From contig OW799235.1 in NCBI GenBank assembly GCA_941918925.1, positions 109,929,076 to 109,993,075 on the forward strand: a stretch of DNA of 64,000 nucleotides, in the 5' to 3' direction. Below the pieces are notes generated by a model. That model saw nothing but the letters and a program-made list of their open reading frames with translations, did no database searches and was not told the DNA's origin. Source of the DNA: Phyto melanocephala. Taxonomy: Eukaryota > Arthropoda > Insecta > Diptera > Rhinophoridae. Of the stretch, positions 40,501-52,500 are shown in pieces (position 1 is the first letter of the stretch; every line of letters begins with the position of its first letter). A program made the position numbers and the translations under genes.

Positions 40501-43500
40501 ACTGTGCTGAAATAATTCGTGTCAACAGTTGCACTGGATTTATCGCAATGTTTTAATAATATGAAACAACACGAACATGAAAAAAATCTCCTTTGATAAG
40601 AAAAGAAAAGCAAATTTAGAACTAAATGTTATGCTTCCCATTTTCTAATTTCATTAAGTTATAACGAAAATCATAGTTTTAATTTACATATGAGTATACC
40701 GATAAAAAGTAAAGTTGTTTTGCCCAGCTAAACTGAAATCAATGAAAATTGCCAACAATCTGAAATGACAGCCTACTCTTTTCCTCAGCGTTCGAAAATG
40801 TGTTTATTAAATTAAAATTTGTAGGTACTTACACTTATAGTTATTATTTTAATGCTATTTTTTAAAGAACAAAGCTATTTAGAGAGACTCCAATGAACTG
40901 AAGACAGCGACGACAAGTGTCACGGAGGAGGGGTGTGATAAAATGCGAGCACAAGTGGCTTAGAAATAGAATCGCTGCGTAATCCTCGTTTCAAAACGAT
41001 TTTTAAATGTTTTTTTTTTATAAAATATTTGCGTATAGAACTAAATAGCCGAAGCTTAATATCCAAAGAGCTGCATGTGACTCGCGAGCAGCAGGTTGTC
41101 CAACACTGCTCTAAATCATTATTAAAATTATTAAAGTTTACATCTTCAATCACATCGAGAATCATAAATCATTTATTTTAAAATTCAAAGTTGAAAGTAC
41201 CATAATATGGAAAAAAGTACCTTTTCCGTCAGCCATACAATCTCAATCTCAATTTGGATGAGCTTAAAAAAAATAAAATTTAGATTGGAAATCCTAAAAA
41301 AATACTTTTAGACTTATTTGTATCGAGAAAAAGTTTAATTTCTTGCAATTATATATTTAAAGTTTTTCTCATATATTTTTTCATATAAATACAATTTTTA
41401 ATAAGCAGGATTTATATACCAAAATATGTAACAATCTGCTATATGGTGTTTAACGTGCTACATTTATTATAAAAAAGTATTCCTAAGGAAATGACTTTGC
41501 ACGAATATATTGAATGCCCTCTGAAATATTCTTTAATATTATTTTATTTTTTTTATGATATTCCAGAGCTCTTAGAATTGAACATTAAATTCTATGAAAA
41601 ATTTGTTTTTTTCTTCACAAATTTCTGTTTCTATTCACAGATGAAGACATACATCTAAATACACGTACATTTATTTTACCATCTGAACTGGAAGAAGTGC
41701 TGGATTTAAGTGCAGCTCGGTTAAGTGTTGTTCGTGATAATTTAGAATTCGCTTTGCGGTAAGTACCACAAATGTATGTAGCAGGCAGGGTAGTAGTGGC
41801 AAATATATTTTAGGCATTAAAATGTTTTTAACTGCAGTTTGTTTACACTGGCAATAATAATGATGCATAAAGAATTGAAATATTTACAAAGCACACAAAC
41901 AAAGCATATATATTAAATAAAAAATTTGCAGAACATAATGTAACGAAACATTTTTAAAACATATGCAAATGATTTACAAACTTCAAACAAGTTTTGTGCA
42001 GTTGTTAGCGTTAACACTTCTTAACACACCTTTATATTATACTAAATTAAACTTGTGTTGTGTGTTTTGTACCCTAAATTAAATTTTATTTTATTCACTC
42101 GCATTCATTTTGTTTATGTTGCTGCATCAGTGAAAAACGTATCAAATTCGAGCAATTAATTTTATATGAAAAACGTCGTATGGATGGTTTTCGCGTTAAA
42201 GAAACACGTGACGTTCTTACTTTGGATGAGCTTAAAGAACGTGTCGAAACTGTCGATGAATTGTTTGATATTCTAGAGGTAGGTAACCCATTATCTACCT
42301 GTCTTTCTCTCACCCACCCACCATCAACAATGTCATCTTTACCATTAGTTATAGTAGTACCATATGCAACTTAGATTGTTGCTTTTTTTTTGTTTTTTTT
42401 TCCTTCATTTGTTTTATTATGATTTATATGACTTTTTATACTATTCAATGGAGCTTTTATGTACGTGCACTTGCAGAATTTAAGTCGTGAGGCAAAAGCA
42501 ATTAATGTCGAAGAACAATTGTTGCAAATAGATGTTTCGCCATTTGCAACGCTGTTGGAAATTGTTGAGAAAATGGAACCCATTGAGAAACTTTGGAAAA
42601 CGGCTTATCAATTTGAAAAGGATCATGCAGTATGGTAAGTTGGAAATAAACTTTACGATATAAATATAAAAATTTTTTTCAGTTTTGCATTTTTGTAAAA
42701 GAAATATAAATCAATAATTAAATTTAAAACAAAGAAATTTACTTATTTATTTATTAAATTGAAAGTAATAAAAAAGCCTTTTCTTAGGCCAATAACAATA
42801 TATTACAAAAGCAATGTTCTGAATACTAAAATAAATTTTTCGATTTCTTACGAAATTTTTCGAATTTAAGAAGCTAAAGATTTATTTTTAAGAATAATCA
42901 ATGACTTTATAGAAACCTTGTATATAATTACATTATACAACCAATTTAAAAAAATATACACGCAATTTGAAAGTAATTTTCTTGCATTTTCTTATTAAAG
43001 GTTTATTGTTTTAAGGGTTGTAGGCGTTTTGAATAGTTATTAAGCGAACAACATGTATAAAGCAAGAAGGACGGTGTAAGGACCGCATTATTCATATGCA
43101 TTTTCAGAATAAAATATAAATATTTCTTGGTCTTTTAAAATAGATATCTTCAACATATGTAAATACATTTTTAAGGGGTACTTGAGGTAAAATTATGACT
43201 CACCAAAAATTTGTGAGGCACGCTACAAACATTAAACAACTTTGAAAGTTGAAATAAATTTTTTGTAATTTTTATACAAAGGTGTAAAAAATCAACAAGA
43301 TAATAGCGACCCCTGTGCGTGAAATTATCGTATGTTACAAAAATAAAATTTTACGGGACAGCGTTTTATTAATTTTAAACAAATAAAAACGTAAATAAGA
43401 CTGCTACATACGATAAAATGTGTACAGTCTTATATCCGTAACTAAAACAGTTATCGGTATAATATTTTATCAGCAGATGGATTAATGGATGAAGAACCAA

Positions 43501-46500
43501 TTTGCATTTGAAATCGATTTCTAAATAAACTTAACATACGATAATTTCCCGCACAGGGCTCGATATGCTTTTGAGGCATGCGTGCAGAGAATATTAAGAA
43601 CATACTGTTATTCTTGGCCAGTTTTTATATTTATGGTTAGTTAGATGTTCAGTGAGTTTGTGAAGAAAATCCTACGCTGGCTTATTTAAGCTTTCAATTG
43701 TTCTTAGCCCTTGTTGTTCTGCTGGCATATGCAGCAAAAGCACAACCAGAATATTTTTAGGGAAAACCAAAGCCCATTTATTTATTTTGTCACCAATAAT
43801 AATGTCACACATTTTATCAGATATTTTAAATCTAAATGCTTCCTCGATTAATAGGCCAAAAATACTTTAAATCTAAATTTCCATACATATAAAATCAACA
43901 ACGTTAAAAACAGTTAGCGCCAAATGAATAAAAACTTCATAAGAAAAATTTTGTCCTACAAAGTGTATTTTTATATCAGGATATACTTCTGTTTAAATGT
44001 TATTTTTCTGCTATTTACGTAAGTGTTATTTTTCTGCGGTTGAAAAAAGTATAAAAAAATTAAGTTGAATTGATTGCAAAAATTTTTTGTTGGTGGATTG
44101 TTTGGTTATAAGAAACAGAAAGAGTAACAATTTAAACTTCGTGTAAAAGATGTTTTGTTGTTTTATTTTATTTTATTTTAAATTTGTTGTTCACAGTTTA
44201 TTTGATGTACTTTCGAAATAATGCTTGTTTCTCCTGATCCATCGATTTTTAGGAATAACACAAAATTTTGTGAAGAGCAGCAAAGCGGCCCGGGTTCAGC
44301 TAGTATAAATAATATTGTCAATTTGTAATATGCACAAGAAGAAAAGACTGACTAACTGATTCGAGTCAGATAGTAAATCTCTCTGTTCTTCTTTTTCTTT
44401 AAAAAGACAGTACTTACAATACCTTTCCCACCTATGGCGGTATAATTTTCATCTAAACTTTTCATTAATTTAATAAAAGAAAATACCCTTAGCCTTTAGT
44501 AACATAAAATTACCATAAAATTAAAGCAATGATAAATAAATAATATAAAAATTATTGCCAACTTAAAAAAACATTAACCTTATTTTAGCATCTCGTTTTT
44601 TTTTATCGTTTCTTTCTATTTTATTTATATTTACCTACTTATGTACTCTAAATAATATTTTATCTAAAATAGAAATTTATACTGCAAATTAATAAAACTA
44701 CATCGTTGTATGAATACGTCTATTAATCTCAAAAAATGATTGAAGAGGAAAACTCAACAATCGTAAAAGCAGAATTGCCGAAAACAAAGCAACAAAAAAA
44801 GTAGAAATGAAAGCCTATCTGTTGCAAAAATCTTTTTCATCTTGTTTTAAGGCTAAGAAAAGTAAGAAAACATATACATACATACAGTTATTCGAATATA
44901 TACCCATAAATGCAATCTATACTTTTTCATCCCAATATAAACTAAGAGCATCTAATAAAGTTCTAACACACACCTACACAAAAGAAGAAACACACACAGA
45001 CACGCACACACACACACCCACACACAAACTCTTACTTATAAGTGGGATGGTTAAATTGCAGAAAATCAAGTGGTGTGACAAAACGGAATTTTTTTGCTTA
45101 ATTTTTTTTTCTTTCGCTTTGTCTATATGATGTTGGAATGGAAAAACGTTAAAGCCAGAATCCAGAATCATAGTCATCTTGGTGATACAATTGACCTCTT
45201 TGCACAACTGAAAAAGCAATACAAGCATGTAGGGCTAGCGGCAAATTTTAAGCATGATTTTTCACATTTCTTCATTTTGTTTTTTTTTAGTTGTGATTTG
45301 AAAAATGCATTTCAAAACTACTTTTTTCTAATATTTTACTGCTTTTATAAAAATCACATCCCAGTGAAAAAAAGCTTTAAAGATAGACATAAAGATATGG
45401 AAATTTTGATACTAGGAAATTATGAAAAATATTATTGAAAGCAAAGACATTTACATAATATTAGCTTAGAAAGGACCTTTATGATCTACACTACAATAAG
45501 ACCAAGTAAGCGATTGCAATTGGCTTAAATTTAGAAAATTTGTACTCAAAAAAAAAATACATTTATTTGTTAAAGCAGAAATTAATAAGTTATAACGTAA
45601 GATAATTTCCTCAAAAATTTTAATATGAACAAATCACTAAATATGATTCGTTAAAGTTTATAATGATTAAAAGTAATTAATACCATAGACAAACATCTCT
45701 TATGCACGATGACGTATTTTGCATGACGTATTTTTAATAAAAAAAAAATTCAATTGAAACAGCCTAACAAATTTTTAAGACAAATCAAATTTAAGGCAAA
45801 ATCATTGTTGAGTATTAGGGTGATCGAGTCGGTTTTAAACCCGATGGAAAACCCGGTTTTATACTCTTTCAGCCTAATAAATTTTTAAGACAACAAATCA
45901 AATTTAAGGAAAAATCATTGTTAGGTATTAGGGTGATCGACTCGGTTTTAAACCCGTTGGAAAACCCGGTTTTATAATCTTTCAGCTACCGGTTTTTCCA
46001 AATGTTAATTTTTCGAATGTTCAATGCACCGGTTTTTTTACCCACAAAATCAGGTTTTTTTTATTTCTTAAGTTTATGTTCATATATCTTTGTAACCAAT
46101 CGTAGCATAGTGTATTTATTACACAAACATTTTCCATAATATTGTAAGAAATTTATTTATTCTTTAAAAAAATGTAAAATAAAAAAAATAATTGAGCTTA
46201 TTATTTTTAAATGGAGAGCAGATATTTTTTACGATGTTGCGCTTATTATTTGCTGTGATAATCAGCTGTTTAGTTAAGACATTTTTTTCAAAATTATTGT
46301 ACTTTGATTGATGATTGATTTGAGTGTAAAGGCCAAAAAGCTAACAATATTTTTTTGCTCTCATTTTCTTACATACGAAGCGATTTTTATAATATGTTTC
46401 TTCTACAAAATTTATCGACTTGTTTTAAAGACTACACATCACTTAACTAATATCTCTGATAGACATTTGACTTGCATACTTAAATGGAATGACACTCAAA

Positions 46501-49500
46501 GGATCATTATTGCAACTTATAAAACCTATAAAGTTAATGTTAATAAAAGGTAACTTTGACTACCGTGAGCAGTGAAGTGAGATTTTAATATTTTTCATTA
46601 TGACAACCTTCTTGTAACATAAAGTATATTTTTTAATAAGGAAGTACTAGAGCAAATACCGATTACTTTTAACAAATTAATGAAGTTCTTACAAAACGTA
46701 GGAGCAACACTGTAAATTTATATTTTTTATTTACAAAATGCAATAACATTTTAGATCACTTTTTTACTGTTTTTTGTCATAAATATTAGAAAATTAAATC
46801 TTGAACTAAATAATTTAAAATATCGAAGCAGAAAAGAAACAGATGTAAATCACAATTTATTTGGCATGTAGCAAACGCAATGGCAACTTTAAACTTATTT
46901 AATTTAAAGGTAATTAAAGCATTAACTTAGCTAATCGGTCACTTTTAGATAAAAGGTGTAGTTATAATAAAGAAAAATCAACTATCTGTCCTGTCACATC
47001 CTTATTTTATTTAAAGGCATATTATAATAATGGCATTGAATGAGTGTCAACTAAAGAGGCAACTAAATCATCAAATAAACTAGATTATGCCTTTATATGT
47101 ATGTCTGTCATGGCTATAAGGAAGAATTTTTAAAATGTAATTGTCATAAAAACTAAGAAGATTTCCTCTTTAGTCCTTAAATTGTATTTCAAATTAAAGA
47201 TATAATATAAAAATAAATATGTTAGTGCATATAAATTAAGAAACATGTCTATCATTTAAAATTTTCTTTAAAAGTCTCTCTGATTTATTGTTTTATTTTA
47301 CTTGTAATTAGTACTTTTATCCTTAAATTCAACTAATTAAAAACCAAATATGTCAACTGTTTTCCCGTCAGTTATTGTCTTTCAAAATTAGGCAGTCAAA
47401 CGTATAAAGTCCATACTTAGATATCAGTTTTATTATAATTTTTTTACAATATTTTTATTTTTTTTTTCATTAAGGAATTACAATTTATTGTTCGACCGGT
47501 TTTTTCTCTACCTTAAAAAAAATAACTTGTTGTTTTCAAATTCTAAATTTATTTAGTTCTATTTCAAAACCGATTTCTTAAAAACGTCAAACAATCGATC
47601 ACCCTACTAACTACATATAATTCTTTAATTTTCTTATGTTGATTTAAAATTTATAAAAACAACAAACTGCTTTATATGTGAACAAATTTAATTTTTGCAG
47701 AATATTATTTGCATTTAAATAAGAAACCGAAAATAATTTGAATATTCCTAGGCATTCGGTTCGTATTGTGTGAGAGCTGACAACACTGTAATTAAAACAA
47801 GTAAGAGTGCTATATTCGGCTGTGCCGAACCTGATAATACCCTTCACCACTATGTACATACTTTGGTATAATCCCACATCATAGCTTAACCTATATTTCA
47901 TGTTATACGCCATTTTTCCTTATTAATTCCGGCGCCATCCTTGATTTTGAACTTTTACGTAATTAACAGTATTCTAATAATCAAGCCCTTTAATTTGATA
48001 CCCATATTGATGGGGTTAAAAAAATTTGATCCACAATTTTGTTTTACACGCCATCTTGGATTTTAAATTTTTTAATAATATTCTGCATTGTACTGGACAA
48101 GCCCTCTCATTTGATACCAATATTGAGGGGGTTCTAGAAGTTACATTTTAAAATACCAGATTTGACCCATAAATAAATTAGTTGTCCGCCATTTTGTAGT
48201 GACGGCCAACATGAATTTTTAATGTGCGGAGATAGCGATATAGTATAGTAGCTAAGCAAAATTGATTTTTGTTTGTAAATTATTGGAATCTATATTTTTA
48301 AAAAATAATTTTTGCATATATCTTTACCGATTAGAGCCCGCTTTATCCAAAATTTTTCACGAATACCTCTTTTAGGCAAAAGCGATAGGAACACAGGTTA
48401 AATGAATTTTTAATAACAACATGAGTTGCCTGTTTGTTTTATATTAAAATTTGATTTTTTTTTAATTGTATGAAATATCTGAGAACCTGCAACGCTTTTT
48501 CACTGGAAGTTAAACATTATTAGCCAATAGGAAACCGCTTAATTGGTGTCATAGTGTTCGAGTTCACAGTGCTTTAAGTATAGGGATTCTAATAAACAAT
48601 TTAACATTTCGATCATGTGTCTTGATTTGCACCCAGATTTTAAGTTATCTTAATGACAAATTTATTTTAAATTCATTTAGATTTTTTTACTTGAATAGCC
48701 TCAAAGTTTCACATTTGGAAATAGTTTTTGCTGGGTTATAGTGCAACGGCTAAAGCATAGTGGGTTAAGAGGTATAAAATATGAGAATAATTTTGTAAGA
48801 TATATTGGTTTAAAAACTAACACAAGATCTAACATATTTCCCAAATTTTTTTTAACTTCCTATGATAAACTTTTTATTAATAGAATATAATAAAAGAATA
48901 TTTTGTCTGCAGAAAATTATTCATAGTTTTTTTTTTTAATAACTAAGATTTTATTTTTTTATAGAAATGACACACATAAGCACAAAAAAAAATTCTTCAA
49001 AAAAAGAAAATTTGCAACAAGTTTTAAAGAATTTTTTATTTTAACATTTTTTTAAAATGTCCTTAATTTCAAAAAATCTTCGACCAAATACATAAGAAAT
49101 ATTTTTCGATAGAAAATTTTTATAAATACAGTCATTAGTGAATTTCCAATATTAGAAATTTTTTAACACAAAAATCTATATACATAAATGAAAATCAGTA
49201 GTAATCGCTTCAAATAATTACGGCGGAATCAATTTCGCTTAGGTTTTACGAAAATAAATGAATGTTGACCACTCCCAATGTCTGCTTTGTTGATACGGTT
49301 TTGTTTTATTCTTTATACTCTGAAAACGTTAACGACGGATTTGTCATTACTTCTGTGTTTTTTCGCGATTTGTCCAAATGTGGCGTTACTTAATTTTCTC
49401 ATATTTGCAATTGTTCATTGGTTGCTTATTGTCTAAATGTAGATCAAACTAATCGGTTAAAATTAAAAATTTCAAGTATTTCCGAATAAACAAAATTTTT

Positions 49501-52500
49501 TTAACGGTTATAAGCTAATATGTAATAGTTCTTTCAAGCTTAAGGTCTTTTCAATAATAAAAATTTTTTTTGTGAGATTTTATATTATTTGATCAATATA
49601 TATATACTTCTTTGTGTAGCATTATTAGGATACGAGTTTTTATTATATATTTGGTTTTTGTTGGTTAAGTGTCTTAATATTTGGTTTTATTGTTATTTTC
49701 AATTTGTTCATCAAACTATAATTAAACAAAAAAACCAAAACATTGCAACCGTTTTATAAATTGCAATATGGACATTTCCATGTCATGTACGTGACATTTG
49801 TATTCCTATAAAGTGGAGTAATTTTTGCAAAAGTAAGAGAAACTAAAATAAAATTAGATCTCTATGTTCCATTCAAAGGGTACTTTATTTAAAAAAAATT
49901 AATTATATTTGAATCATTGTTGTCTAAAATATCCAGAAAAGTAAGAATATATCGTACGTGACATATAACAGAAGTGTTTTTGAGGTTTATATGGAAATAT
50001 GAAAAAATCTGCAAATCTTGGGAGGTATTTTTTGTTTTTTTAATTTCTTACACTAAAACAAATATTTTTTATTTAAAATCCTTCATACTTAATTGAAAAA
50101 AATCTTTATATGATTTTAAAATAAATTCAATTTAATATCATTCGTGACGTATCGTACGTGACAGATCTTTCTCTAATAGTATTTTTAAGTAATAAAATTT
50201 ATATTATGTTAAGAAAAAAAGTTAAATTCTAAATTAGATGCTCTTGTAACTGTTGCGACTGACGGAGACAAATAATGTTTTTGCACTACGTACGTGACAT
50301 TAAAAAAACATCCAAAGGTAATAAAAAAAAAATACCGCTAATTGGACTCCATATTTTTTCTTCTTATGGATCTTGTTAAATGTTGTTTTTACCTTAATTT
50401 TTAAGCATATTTACAATTAAAATTTATTCTTACAATTTAGTGGCTAAAAAAAATAGTTGATTTCAATTCTTTTAAATAAGTCAACAAAGAGATAATCAGA
50501 TTAAACTCTTATTATTGTTCTTAAAATAATTTAATAAGCTCTTAATACCTGCGTATAGTAAAATTTTAGTGTTTTTTTTATCAATAAACTTATATTGAAA
50601 AACTTTCAAGAGTTTTTATTTTTACAGTCGTGGTTGACATATTCATGGAAATGTCCATATGTTACATAATTTCATCTATCAATAACTTATTTTACACATT
50701 TCAATATAAAAACAAAATTAAAAGCAAAGCAACATCTGCCCGATCAGCTTGTTTTAATATATTTTTTTTCGAAAGAGTTACAAGAATTTCTTTTCTAATA
50801 AACAACCTTTTTCATAAATGTTCTCCTTATTATACCCGCCACCAAAAAAATGGTGGGGGTATATTCATTTTGTCATTCCGTTTGTAACACATCGAAATAT
50901 CCATTTTAGACCCCATAAAGTATATATATTCTGAATCAGGGTTTGATTTGATGACGATCTAGCTATGTCCGTCCGTCTGTCCGTCTGTCCGTCTGTCCGT
51001 CTGTCCGTCTGTTGAAAGCACGATAGAGGTCGCACCGAAAAAGCTAGAGGGCTCAAATTTTGCCAGAATCTTTCTTATAGACAAGGTTTGTTTGGTATTG
51101 AAAATGGGCTAAATCGGAACATTAGAAGGAGAGTTATAGCTCGTAAAGCAAGAGTAGGTCGAAAAAACCGTGTCCTTCAAACACCGAATAAAATGGAATT
51201 GTGTCCAAACGCATTAAGGTAGAGTCATGAAACTTCGAATATATATTTCTCGAGTCAAAACAATATCTCTCCAAAAAATTATCAAAATCTATGCATTAGG
51301 AGAGGAGTTATCGATCAAAATGTACGAAAATTTATACCGCACAGTGTATTTTTCGGTATATTTAAAAACAAAAACGTCATAAAAGCAACAAAATTGGATG
51401 TACGACTCTGAAATTTTGCACACTTTGTTTTTTGGTAAGACGCTTTTTTGTAACGGAAAATCAATGTGCCACGCCCACTTTTACGCCCACCTCCCATATA
51501 ACGTTTTACCTAAAATTCATATAATTTCTCTATTAATAAAGATTTTGGAATAACAAAGAGCTATATTGAAACACCCAAGTTGTACTCATTAGCAAAAACA
51601 ACTTTGACACGCCTACTATAACGCCCACTTTTCACGTTATCTACCGTTAATGAAATTTAAAAGCTCATAAAACCGCCAAAATTAGAGGTATGATGATAAA
51701 ATTTGCTACGTATATCCCCCTAGGCAATGTCATTACTGTGCAAGAAAATAAAGGTGCCACGCCCATTTTTACGCCCACCTCCCATATAACGTTTTACCTA
51801 AAATTCATATAATTTCTCTATTAATAATGATTTGGGAATAATAAAGGGCTGTATTGAAACACCTAAGTTGTACTCATTCGCAAAAACAACTTTGACACGC
51901 CTACTATAACGCCCACTTTTCACGTTGTCTACCGTTAATGAAATTTAAAAGCTCATAAAACCGCCAAAATTAGAGGTATGATGATAAAATTTGCTACGTA
52001 TATCCCCCTAGGCAATGTCATTACTGTGCCAGAAAATTAAGGTGCCACGCCCACTTTTACGCTCACCTCCCATATAACGTTTTAACTAAAATTCATATAA
52101 TTTCTCTATTAATAAAGATTTTGGAATAATAAAGGGCTATATTGAAATATCTAAGTTGTACTCATTAGCAAAAATAACTTTGACACGCCTACTATATCGC
52201 CCACTTTTCACGTTATCTACTGTTAATGAAATTTAAAAGCTCATAAAACCGCCAAAATTAGAGGTATGATGATCAAATTTGCTACGAATATCCTTCTAAT
52301 CAATGTAATCGTTTTTGGGAAAATAAAGGACTATATTGAAATATCTAAGTTTTATTTATTAGCAGAAACTTTATTGACACGCCTACTTTAACGCCCACTT
52401 TCATTGAAAGACTACATTTACAAAAGCATTTTAGTAGCATATCGAAGTTATAGAGGGTGGTTGAATTTTAAGGACCGATGTTGAATTTAAATAAAACACA

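Larger units (their letters stand above)
39441..41108 (-). mobile_element. hAT element, non-autonomous, 1668 bp
   Basis: Starts CAGGGGTCGGCAACATTTAG, a standard hAT terminus, and ends GTTGTCCAACACTG with the adjoining gagctgcatgtgactcgcga motif also typical of this group. The 8-bp flanks ttctatat and ctctaaat agree at 6 of 8 positions. The minus strand retains transposase shreds, for example [20 protein letters not shown] and [23 protein letters not shown]-motif MITE is nested at 39534. Confidence 0.78.

Noticed and set aside
44807..45438. Overlapping ORFs on both strands around 45 kb
   Set aside because: They are driven by a CA microsatellite and low-complexity sequence. No conserved motif and no splice context that fits the dynein frame.
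50865..51056. ORF with an RTDGQTD repeat
   Set aside because: It is the CCGTCTGT simple repeat inside the dispersed repeat.
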